Shown here piece after piece: positions 1 through 8,228 of a stretch of DNA of 11,631 nucleotides (its first letter is position 1; the number at the start of each line of letters is the position of its first letter). Source of the DNA: Beroe ovata (lineage: Eukaryota > Ctenophora > Nuda > Beroida > Beroidae); the NCBI GenBank assembly GCA_946803715.1, contig CAMPET010000479.1, positions 13,977 to 25,607 of the forward strand, in the 5' to 3' direction. The position numbers were made by a program, and so were the translations under genes. Below the pieces are notes generated by a model. It was not told the DNA's origin. It did not search any database and saw only the letters and a list, made by a program, of their open reading frames with translations.

Positions 1-126
1 TATGATATGAAAAAGAACGCGGCATATTTGACAGACTGCCGCCACATCGCTAGAAAAAGCTGCAGTGTTTCTACACGTGATGTGGCGGCAGTCTGTCAAA
101 TATGCCGCGTTCTTTTTCATATCATA
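1..126. repeat. Perfect 48-bp inverted repeat (hairpin)
   Basis: Bases 1-48 are the exact reverse complement of 79-126, with a 30-base spacer (49-78). Inside the spacer 51-56 (TAGAAA) can pair with 68-73 (TTTCTA), and a CACGTG lies at 74-79. The left arm starts at base 1, so the repeat may be longer than seen. A recent foldback or MITE-type element, a small-RNA hairpin, or a palindromic assembly artefact at a contig end would all fit. Both strands happen to be free of stop codons here, which I read as a by-product of the repeat and not as coding. Confidence 0.9.
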
Positions 127-294
127 CAGTTTAGAATAAAGAACGCCAGATGCCGCGAACAGAAACAACCAAATCCTATTTGGTTTTGGAAAAAATACAC
201 GATACACGTTTACAAAAATCCAGCCCTCTTTCAAATATTGGAGACGCTGACACAAACTCCCTTCCTTTGGCATAATTCCAAGATAAGCACATAC

Positions 295-448
295 CCCAGG
301 GATGATCTGACCAGTCCCACTGAGGAATCCAGCACAACATTCAAACTTCTCCACGGTCACAAGATAAACTGGTTGACGGGTGACAGGTTGACGGGTGGAC
401 AACTCCGACTGTTTGTCTGTGATCAGAGTTCGGTTGTGACGAAGTACA
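295..448 (-). CDS. Possible internal exon of an EMI-like extracellular protein (partial)
   Basis: On the minus strand an acceptor-like site (CACCTCACAG) precedes base 448 and a donor-like site (GTATGTG) follows base 295. The 51 whole codons between are open, and include a short Arg-Gln-Pro-Val repeat, then PVYLVTVEKFECCAGF. A tyrosine-rich strand ending in CC-x-G is how many EMI domains of secreted matrix proteins end; that is family knowledge, and the match is by eye only. The frame is open from 561 to the window edge without a stop, which is long for chance, although the overlapping hairpin contributes. The plus strand is also open here (up to 459) and could offer a competing exon with similar splice sites. 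No signal-peptide exon was found upstream. The 15-bp tandem copy at 371-400 lies inside it. Confidence 0.33.
371..400. repeat. 15-bp tandem duplication
   Basis: Two adjacent 15-base copies of GGTTGACGGGTG plus ACA/GAC occupy 371-385 and 386-400. On the minus strand, in the possible EMI-like exon, they encode the repeated TRQPV segment. Confidence 0.8.
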
Positions 449-558
449 CTGTGAGGTGACGGCGATGATGTGTCTAGAATCAATTTAGGGGGTTTAGAGT
501 TTGGTGTAAAAATCGTGGACCTTTCCAAAATTTCCAGATTGATGTTTCTGGTTTCATT

Positions 559-594
559 TACCTATTCATTCCTAATTACCTATTCATTCCTAAT
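559..594. repeat. Perfect 18-bp tandem duplication
   Basis: TACCTATTCATTCCTAAT occurs twice head to tail (559-576 and 577-594) without mismatch. Probably a slippage or recent local duplication; no function is visible. Confidence 0.95.
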
Positions 595-827
595 ATAACA
601 TCAGTGAGTCTCTGGTAATGATAGGTTCATCTCATTGTCATATTTTGTAGGAGATCTCATGATTACCTCTAGCGATAATCTTAGGGTTTTATATGATGTA
701 TTTGTACCCTATTTTACAAAGCTTGCCCTACCTATATATTCTCTGTATCTTGAGTGAACTTATCCACTTAATGTTCTCACATATGAAATATCTGCTTCAC
801 AATCTCACAGTTTAACAGGTTCTAGCC

Positions 828-1007
828 ATGGCAGTCCTGAAGCCCAAAACTCTTCAGATCAATTATACCACAGTTCTAGGCAGGATTCTCAACGATGTAT
901 CTCTCTCAAAAAATCTTGGTAATTTCCTTGAATTCCTTTCCCAAATGTCGCAAACTTCACAGGTTTCCACAAACTTGTCACATCATATTAGTCAGCAACT
1001 ATATTAG
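828..1007 (+). CDS. Small open frame of 59 codons, doubtful
   Basis: An ATG in very good initiation context (GCCATGG) opens 59 codons to a TAG. The product begins MAVLKPKTLQINYTTVLGR and ends in a Ser/Gln/His-rich stretch. A GT donor-like step (GGTAATTT) lies within it, so it could instead be a 5' exon, and an AACAG acceptor-like step lies just before the ATG. There is no signal peptide, cysteine pattern or family resemblance that I recognise, and an open frame of this length arises often by chance. It is listed because of its start context. Confidence 0.15.
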   Translation: MAVLKPKTLQINYTTVLGRILNDVSLSKNLGNFLEFLSQMSQTSQVSTNLSHHISQQLY

Positions 1008-1580
1008 TAATTGTCAGAATTAATAGATGTCTCGCTAGGATCCCACCAAATCTGTCCGGTGCACATTTTTCTCGAATCATCGAGCATGTGTGTCATCTGT
1101 GTGCATGATTCTCAGTGGCATTTCAGGAATGTCCATTTTCCGTGTCAGCTAAGTGCGCTCGATTAGGACACGTTCTCGATTAAGACACACGCCACTCAAT
1201 CAAATAGAGCTCCGAAATTATCAGTTGACATTCTTCAAATCTAGTGCTCATGCTGATTTAATATACGAGATGTGTTGACGTCGACGCTTCATATTTATAT
1301 ATTTTTGACACAACGCATTTCCAATTATTTCGCTTCTCATCCTAGCGCCCGGGCGAGAAAGTTTTCTCCTCGAGCGCACGCGCGCACTTCATAGCCGCCA
1401 ACTTGACGACAGATTCACGCTAACTTCCAGTGTACATACAACCTTACTTCAAGCGTATTATATCCCAAAATAAAGTGCTAGAAATTCCGGTCGGAAGCCT
1501 TTTGTCAGCCGTTTTCGTATAGCTGTGCTGTATATATATACAACGTTGGCATTTCCTTTCAACACTCTGCCTTGCGTGAC

Positions 1581-1628
1581 CACGTGAGTGGATTCGGTAG
1601 TCACATGACCATATATGGGTATCACGTG
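1581..1628. promoter_or_regulatory. Two E-box (CACGTG) sites upstream of the 13-exon gene
   Basis: CACGTG occurs at 1581-1586 and 1623-1628, the second inside the palindrome ATCACGTGAT. They lie about 230-280 bases upstream of the ATG at 1858. CACGTG is the core bound by bHLH-zip factors of the MYC/MAX, USF and MITF/TFE groups. Two further copies lie in intron 1 (1970 and 2115). Confidence 0.35.
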
Positions 1629-1771
1629 ATCGCTACGTTGCGTTATTTCAAGTAGACTTATGCTGCAGGAAGCGCTAACTCGTGACTAAATTAATTGAAT
1701 CCCCTGCATTTACACTCCAGCTACAGACTATGTAAAATACAAATTTTATATATCCCCAACTACTCCAAGTA

Positions 1772-1779
1772 TATATAAA
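1772..1779 (+). promoter_or_regulatory. TATA-like box
   Basis: TATATAAA lies 78 bases before the ATG at 1858, a distance that leaves room for a short 5' UTR. The region has other TATATA runs, so this may be compositional. Confidence 0.35.
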
Positions 1780-1857
1780 TTCTCTGCATTTTGTTGCTGT
1801 CGATTTTGCCATCTTGTAGATTTCCTACTCAGGATATAAACAATCGTCGATTCGATC

Positions 1858-4800
1858 ATGTCGTTTTTTAGTTCCTTCAATCGTCATCGAAATTACGGCG
1901 GGTAAGTAACGTTGATTGCTCCAATAACCAAAACTGTAACACAGCAACACATGTTATATTGGAATTATTCACGTGCAAAAAGTCCGAGTTAAGGTTTTTA
2001 TTGCTTGCATATTTCCGTAATATATAATAGCTATTTTTAGCGACAAAATATCGACGATATGTATTTTTGGAACCGTTGATATCGGCGGTATTGACGTGAA
2101 TCGGACGAAATGGTCACGTGAGCAAACACGTAAAAGGGGAGAGATAATGTGGATATATTTTAAGCAACAATATCAGGGTTGGAAACATATATATTGCCTA
2201 TAGAACGTTTTTGTGTATCGATTTTCTGTGGCGACGAACTCTCTTGTACATGTCACGGTATGACAAACTCTTGACTCCAATTTATAGGATTCTGAATCCG
2301 ACGTTTTGGATGAATCATCAATCTCAATACCTACTCAATAAATACTCAATAATTTATTTTCAATCTGTATCACGGCATCCTCATATTGTGTGTTAAAATT
2401 GTTTTTTGTAATTTTCTCCTCTTTTTCCACAGATCTGTTCACGGTACAAGCAGCACTGGCGGTTCTGGTAGTTCTCGATACGCCCATGTGAAGTCCAGTG
2501 GCTACGGTGCATCCTCAACAGGTAAAGTGGTGTCAAATGCGGTGTTAGAGAAGTGGTGTCAAGGAGTAGGTGGTCTTATGCGGGGAGTGGTGTCAAATGT
2601 GGTGTTAGAGAAGTGGTGTCAAGGAGTAAGTGGTGTCAAGGGGAAAAGTGGTGTCAAGGATAAAGTGGTGTCAGGGACATAGTGCTGTCACTCTTGACAG
2701 TCAAGACACATACCTACACCCAATCCTAGGATCCAGTGGGTATGGTTCTGGCAGTGGTTACGGCAGCACACCCACCTCAAGTTACGGGGGATCCTCTACG
2801 GGCTACGGGCGTTCACAGAGTTACGGTATGCGTTTTTCTTACATTGGAGGGTTTTCCTTTGAAAATCATTTTTTCGTTTATCGGACTGTGATTCGTCACG
2901 CTAATTCGTTTTCGGCAAGCTTTATATCTTTGCTTTGAAGGCTCATTTTTACACCTTATTTTCACAGGAAGTTATAACAGTACTCCAAACTACTCTACTC
3001 CCTACTCAACCTCAACTTAGTGAGTAAAAGTTTGTGACAGATCATTTCTTAGTAGAAATCTGGAGGGATTACTCAGACCATATAAATTCCCTCCCAAAAT
3101 ATTTGGAACCCCAAACATTTGATTAATCCCCTCTTTTCTATCCCTTTCTGAACTCCTTTTCTATATTTTTGTCCGCAAACTCGGACTTCTCTTCTCCCCC
3201 CACCATAATAATATGTATGAGGAGGGAGGGAAACCTTCCAAGTGGACGCTACATTCTTAGCGTACTCACTGTGAGTACTACTATAATAATATGTAGTCGG
3301 ATTTCTTGAAAAGTTATCTTGTATTCTCGGTGTGAAATGTTTTGTTTTTTCGAAACATTCCAATGGTGTTGGCACCTATATGAGTAGAATGAAATGGTCG
3401 ATAAAAAGACAGGAAGGGGTGTTGTTTCTGAATTGGCGCTTAAACTGAATACCTATGATTTCTTGCTGCTGAAATATAGTGGTTATATGGCATAGAGTAT
3501 GTGGTGTGGTTGTGAACATTTGTGTGGTTTCTTACTATCCAAATGCCACATATATTAATTCTAGAATTTGCTAACATTGTTCCATGATTTCAGCAATGTG
3601 TCAAGCAATGTCAGCCCCTACAGCTCAGCGTCAGGTAAAATCACGCGATTGTTCTTGGCAAAATGAACTTGAGATTGGAAGCCGTTAATAGAATTTAAAA
3701 CAGCACTCAGTTAGTTAGGGTTATTTTTTAACGCAAACAAATTTTATCAATTGCTGTCATCCGTGTAAATGACTCTGATCTGTCATCAAGGGGGTGAGAA
3801 CTGCTTGTTGATGAATCGTGAGTTTGAAATTTAAACAAGTTTAACAAGTGATAAGTTAAGTCAGTAGGTATACTCAAAGTTAAACTATAGTTATCAGTCA
3901 ATTGAAACATCCACATGTGTCGAGTGACTACATTCAATGTCATGGGAAATGAGGAGGAATTTATGAGCTCTCTGTCACGTATATCCTAAGGTTATCACTT
4001 GGATTTTCTTCTTCTTCCTGGGATGAAAAAATGAAACTCTGCCAATTTTGTGTGCAACGTTCGACGTCATCAATCATCACTTCATTATCGCATTGTCTGA
4101 TTCATCACGCAATCTACGTTGATTAGAAAAGTGTGATGATTTGAATCTGACACAATTTGTATGTTTTCTCGGAAATTGCTGCGTTTTCTCACTCATAATC
4201 ATGATAATCATTACTGACATCGAATTTGTATGCCGTAAAAGTATTAGCTCCGCCATAAAGTTATTATTTCAGGCTATAGCAGCGCATATTCAAGGCCATC
4301 GAAAAGAGGTATTTAGCTAAAATCTATCTCTTCAAAATCATTCCCCAAAAAGACATGACATCTCACGCCTCCAATTATTTACCCATGCCTCTTATCCGTG
4401 ATAATTGACGAATATCCCATATCATCCACCCGTTTGACAAGTCACGCGCCACCCCTAACGCGCTACCACTCACGCGTTGCCACTCACGCAGACAGCTCCA
4501 CCAGCTCCCTCTCCTCTGGTGGGAGTAACGGAAGTGGCTATCTGAAGCGGGCAAGCAGCAGGGACCGGAGCTCTGAGAGGAGCAGTATTGATCACAGCAT
4601 CTACGGTTCAAAGAGTAACCCACGGCGGAAGGTAGCATGATTTTTCTTTTCATACTGTTTTTTTTCTCATCAGATTTACAGTGAAAAGTGTGAGAGCGCA
4701 ACTGTTTATCGGTGATTTTTTAAGTGTTAGTGAAAATTGAGAAAGTTTCCCACCAAAATTTTTCACGTGATTTCCACTAAGATTTCATGAACAGCATTGA

Positions 4801-6809
4801 TGTCCATTGATGAAGCATCGATAACAGCCAGCTCATCTTAGCACAGCGAAGCCAAAAAAGCATTTTTCAGAGCCAGATGAATATCCTTCATTTAAACCAT
4901 CAACGTGTTTACTGTTCAAGAACCGTCACCGCCATAGAAAAAGTGTTGCTTAAATCACAAACGCCCTCCTCTTATAAACAGTTACATTCTCTAACCGTTT
5001 TTACCGCTTACTCCCCCACTTTTCTCACGGAATCACACAAAGAATCATCATTTCTTTCAGAACGACACTCTATTAAGTGGTGTCAGGAAAAGCAGTAGCT
5101 ATGCAGGACTACACTGGGTATGCTTTGACTCATTCCTTGCGGTTAAATTCTTAGAATAACATATAGGGGAAACATCGTATTCTTTTATGGGGTTGAACTT
5201 TTTGAAAATTCTTGAGGATTTTCTTGAATTTCTGGGAATAGAAATCCAAATTCTTGGCGGCATTAGGCATGAGAATACTTTCAGTCATCGGTTAAACTAT
5301 CGCTTTGGTTCCTCTTTCATATCTAGGGCTATATTTTGGGGCTGCATCTTTCATTCCGCCTGGGACATTTCCTCTCTTTAACTGGAACAAATATCTTCAA
5401 TAAAATTTGTGGGATAAATCGTCACGAGGCATGGGGATATACTTTCCTCTACTTTTTCGGGAATTCTGACATGCTAAACCATCACTCACCAACTTTTCCC
5501 ACGCTGCATGGTAGCACTGAATAGGAAAACTCGAGAGAACGCATGTTAATTGACATGATAGCATGAGAAATCTGAAATCTTTGTTGGGTATGATTCGTCG
5601 TCAGCCAGTGATCTCACAAATCTAGCCTTTTCCAGTGTCTTATTTAGTGACCTACAAGTACATGAGTTGCTTGTCACTTGCTTTTCAACAATCTAACACA
5701 ACATCTGAGCGTACGCCGCATTTTGGTCATAATTGCTGCTAACTATCGATTTAATGGAGAAGCCAGGTAAGAGTAGAGCGAGGAGGACATATTTCTGACA
5801 GTCTGAGGTCATCTTATCATCAATAAAAGGGGTGATAAGAGGCCAATTTTGCAAGTTGCGAAAGACTATTAAATGTTATCAATCTGATTTGATCGCGCGC
5901 GCTTCAGGATTATGTTTCCGCGCGCGACAAAAATTGGTCTCTGCGCCACAAAATTTGAGACCAACAAAAAATTGCCACTTGCATCCTAGGCCGTGGTGAA
6001 CTCAAAAGAGACTGAAATTTCGTTTTTCTTGGCCCTCTTCAAGATCATTGCTTCCATCGAAAAGTTCATGTAGACCTGGATTGCAGTTAACTGTACGTTT
6101 CATCACTAAAAATCCCCTCAAATTTCAAGGGCCAGAATTTTATATTCTGAGAAGGGAAAACTTGATAATTGCCCCAGAATTTAGTCCAGTATGTAAATAT
6201 TACCTCGCTGTCAACAGCAGCTGTCTTCCTAAAACAGCCTTCTCTCCTTTTACAGTAGGCATAGTAGGTATTGAGATGAAAATTCCTGGAGATATATTCT
6301 GTTGAGAATCAAAAGCGCAATTCTCTAATTACCGTTTTTCTCCAAAGTCTGGGAAATGTAAATCGCCATAAAAGGAGTTAGGGGACTTGGAACAGGTCAA
6401 CCAAATCCCCAAATATGAAATCTCTAACTCATCCCTCTCCTCCCAATTCCTCCCTAAACCCCTTCTCCCCACACCCCCTCCTTCCATTCTCTCTTCTTTT
6501 CTTCAGATGAGGACCCCTGAGCCGGATAACAGGAGTAGAGAGATAATCGGGTCATCGGCCGGAGATATTATCGGTGCCAGACACCAGAGATCAGGCTCAA
6601 ACTCATCCGTGGCGAGTGATACTGTCTTCGAGGAGAATTGTCACTCTGGTGAGATGATTAGAGTGTCTTTTTTGGAGAAAAAGACTCCTTTCATCGCTTG
6701 TTTTTTGAGAAACCAACCCCCCTTTTTTTCAGGTGTTTTGAGACCTCGTGGTGGCTCGAGGAGAGATAAATCCCGTGATCTAGAAGCCATACTCGGTAAA
6801 AACTAAAAC

Positions 6810-6840
<31 letters not shown>

Positions 6841-7631
6841 GTTTGTGTGTGTATGTGTGTGTATGTGTGAGTGTATGTGCACAGGAATTTGTGTATCATA
6901 TTTGTCAAATGCACCTAGTGACAAGTTACAAAGTTTAGCACATTCTGGACGGTAGATCTAGGGTTAGACAGGTACCAAATCGTCAGTGGAGACTGAATCA
7001 GAGTTGTCAAGTCTCGTTCGCAGCCGTGAGATGGTGTCGAAAATAGGAACAAATTCATTCGAATCATAGCAGTAGCACAAATTTATTGAAGAAATTCATT
7101 TGAATTTGTCGAATATAGTTATCTAAAATTGGTTATTCATTCGTCCTAAAAATTGAATGATTTCAAAACACACTTCTATCTCCCCAAAGGTCGAGAGGAC
7201 CACATGTTGGTACAGCGGTTGTTCGAGGAAAACAAGGATATTTTGGATGCCGCTCATGCCCAGCTCACCAGACAGGTTTATCAGCCAAATTATACCATAT
7301 AAGGATTAATTGTTGAAATTTAGATAGGTTATTCAATTCTAAATCAACCATATGAAAATTATTGCTGATATAGAAAACAGTTTCTTAGCAACAGTTGCTA
7401 ACCAAATTGTTGCTATTTCAGGAAGAGATTCTCGTTCAGAAGATTGCAGAGGCTTCACTTCGCGGGAGGGGACTGGATGATTTTCAAGTATGGAACATCA
7501 TTCAGTCTCACTGAACTGTTACCCATGAGACAGTGTTGTCATAACGATTATCCCGTTGTCACGGAGATATTATGTTGTTGTCATAGAAACTGCTATCCGA
7601 ACTTATCAGTCAGTTGTATAGACTCAGTTAA
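1858..7631 (+). CDS. 13-exon gene: Ser/Gly/Tyr-rich low-complexity protein, family unknown
   Basis: Exons: 1858-1901, 2433-2521, 2730-2825, 2968-3019, 3594-3634, 4273-4308, 4492-4631, 5061-5117, 6507-6648, 6733-6795, 7190-7275, 7422-7487, 7587-7631. Every junction is GT-AG, phases match throughout, and the joined frame is 957 nt (318 residues plus TAA). Residues 1-119 are Ser/Gly/Tyr-rich with about 15 tyrosines, mostly as GYG, SYG or PYS; this resembles the prion-like parts of FET-type proteins, but no RRM or zinc finger follows. Residues about 120-185 are Ser/Arg-rich (SSRDRSSERSS), suggesting phosphorylation. Residues 254-318 are charged and probably helical or coiled coil (REDHMLVQRLFEENKDIL). 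There is no signal peptide or membrane segment, so a nuclear or cytosolic scaffold role is inferred only. The ATG has A at -3. Exons 1-12 are firm; exon 13 is the least certain, because an alternative acceptor at 7723 would give an immediate TAA. Confidence 0.78.
1902..2432 (+). other. Intron 1 of the 13-exon gene
   Basis: Runs from GTAAGT to CTTTTTCCACAG, phase 2. It contains two CACGTG sites (1970 and 2115), the second as GTCACGTGA. First introns often hold enhancers, but nothing here proves one. A 61-codon open frame inside has no protein-like features. Confidence 0.7.
2527..2690. repeat. Minisatellite of GTGGTGTCA units in intron 2
   Basis: Two 60-base units (2527-2586 and 2587-2646) differ mainly in their last third. 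Within and after them GTGGTGTCA recurs exactly at 2527, 2553, 2587, 2613, 2630, 2648 and 2665, with a variant GTGCTGTCA at 2682. The array fills most of intron 2 (2522-2729), starting only a few bases after the donor site. The 13-mer AAGTGGTGTCAGG at its end recurs in coding exon 8 of the same gene (5075-5087). Confidence 0.9.
3020..3593 (+). other. Intron 4 of the 13-exon gene
   Basis: 574 bases from GTGAGT to GATTTCAG, phase 2. It holds an odd-length palindrome at 3262-3278 (GTACTCAC, T, GTGAGTAC) and two copies of ATAATAATATGTA at 3205 and 3283. The 100-codon open frame on the minus strand across 3073-3375 is not protein-like. No further exon was seen. Confidence 0.7.
3635..4272 (+). other. 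Intron 5 of the 13-exon gene
   Basis: 638 bases, phase 1, from GTAAAA to TATTTCAG. AT-rich unique sequence. I looked for an intron-hosted box C/D snoRNA around 4130-4220 (TGATGAT and CTGA motifs are present) but the spacing and terminal stem are wrong. No exon or repeat of note. Confidence 0.6.
4632..5060 (+). other. Intron 7 of the 13-exon gene
   Basis: 429 bases, phase 0, from GTAGCA to TTTCTTTCAG. One CACGTG at 4764-4769. Otherwise nothing recognisable. Confidence 0.6.
5118..6506 (+). other. Intron 8 of the 13-exon gene
   Basis: At 1389 bases this is the largest intron, phase 0, from GTATGC to a long pyrimidine tract ending TTTTCTTCAG. It carries the nested inverted repeat at 5839-5941. 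Three short open frames (5187-5381, 5336-5524 and 6048-6305) lack protein character and flanking splice signals of matching phase, so I treat them as chance. A missed small exon cannot be excluded. Confidence 0.6.
5839..5964. repeat. Nested inverted repeat, MITE-like or hairpin, in intron 8
   Basis: Inner arms TCGCGCGCG (5893-5901) and CGCGCGCGA (5919-5927) are perfect complements around a 17-base loop. Outer arms 5839-5850 and 5930-5941 (GAGGCCAATTTT against AAAATTGGTCTC) match at 11 of 12. A third GAGACCAA at 5957-5964 can also pair with 5934-5941. No target-site duplication was established. It could be a degraded MITE or simply a structured intronic element. Confidence 0.6.
6811..6879. repeat. 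GT/TG microsatellite in intron 10
   Basis: About 69 bases of GT dinucleotides with a few GTTT, GTAT and GA interruptions, starting 15 bases after the donor site at 6796. On the minus strand it makes a spurious His/Thr-repeat frame. Likely length-polymorphic. Confidence 0.95.
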
Positions 7632-8228
7632 TAACACACTGAGAAGATCCATGTAGAATTAGATAAGAGAGTCAGTGCTACGTTGCCCCAAAGACATCCT
7701 TTGACTCCTTTTCAAGTCTCCAGTAAGTTGGTAGAACACGACCGGACTAATGAATCATGAACAGGATCAATGATCATGAACTATAATGAAGTAAGGAACA
7801 GGATCATGAAATTGGAAGTCCAGTGAGGTTTAACTTGGAAGTCCTATATAGATGGTTCTGCCGCCTCGTCTCTCACATAGGGACTCTAGCTTACAAGTTG
7901 TCAGTGTCACAAACAATGTGGAAACAGTTGTCGGAAAGCCATAACTGAACTGTGGTTACATTGAGATATATCTGTGTTAAGATTTATATTATTTGAAAAA
8001 CCTGTAACATAAAAGTAAGTAAATTAGTTTGTTATTTGAATAGTTGTTATATGATGACCTGGTTTAACTTACCCTCAACTTAAACCTTACCTCTTTGAAA
8101 TAAACTCGAGTTCATTTCTCAGACCTTGAACATGAATTTTCATTTTTCACCCCAATGAATTGGGATCCATTATGAATCTTCAATCTTGTAGATATAACGA
8201 AAATGGTCAAAAATTATTACGTTTAAGT
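7632..8228. other. Region between two convergent gene ends
   Basis: The plus-strand gene stops at 7631 and the minus-strand gene at 8229, so both 3' UTRs lie here. An AATAAA on the plus strand is at 8099-8104. GAACAGGATCA occurs twice (near 7757 and 7797). No additional exon was convincing. Confidence 0.6.
8099..8104 (+). terminator. Polyadenylation signal AATAAA
   Basis: A canonical AATAAA lies 467 bases after the stop of the 13-exon gene, and would end its 3' UTR about 100 bases before the convergent gene's stop. I saw no AATAAA on the minus strand within the roughly 130 bases beyond that gene's stop. Confidence 0.4.

Larger units (their letters stand above)
460..1857. other. Intergenic and promoter region
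   Basis: About 1.4 kb with no gene I can support. It holds a perfect 18-bp tandem duplication at 559-594, a 59-codon open frame at 828-1007, two near copies of TCGATTARGACAC around 1160-1190, a GC-rich patch around 1345-1385 with CGCGCG steps, two CACGTG sites (1581 and 1623), and several TATATA runs near 1530 and 1770. The right part is the likely promoter of the downstream plus-strand gene. If the exon at 295-448 is real, upstream exons of that gene should also lie in this stretch, but I could not identify any. Confidence 0.6.

Noticed and set aside
7-459. Plus-strand open frame of 150 codons
   Set aside because: Much of it is the inverted repeat read as protein, there is no family resemblance, and the minus-strand reading of 295-448 looks more protein-like.
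4130-4222. Intronic box C/D snoRNA
   Set aside because: TGATGAT, TGATAAT and CTGA motifs exist, but there is no terminal stem, and the guide spaces (6 and 5 bases) are too short.
4375-4701. Minus-strand frame of 108 codons
   Set aside because: It is the shadow of plus-strand exon 7 (4492-4631), whose splice sites and phase fit the gene chain.
6691-6924. Minus-strand frame with a His/Thr repeat
   Set aside because: It is the GT microsatellite of intron 10 plus part of exon 10 read in reverse.
7723-7726. Acceptor followed at once by TAA as the end of the 13-exon gene
   Set aside because: It is possible, but the acceptor at 7586 adds 14 residues that continue the helical C-terminus before a stop. 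I kept it only as an alternative.
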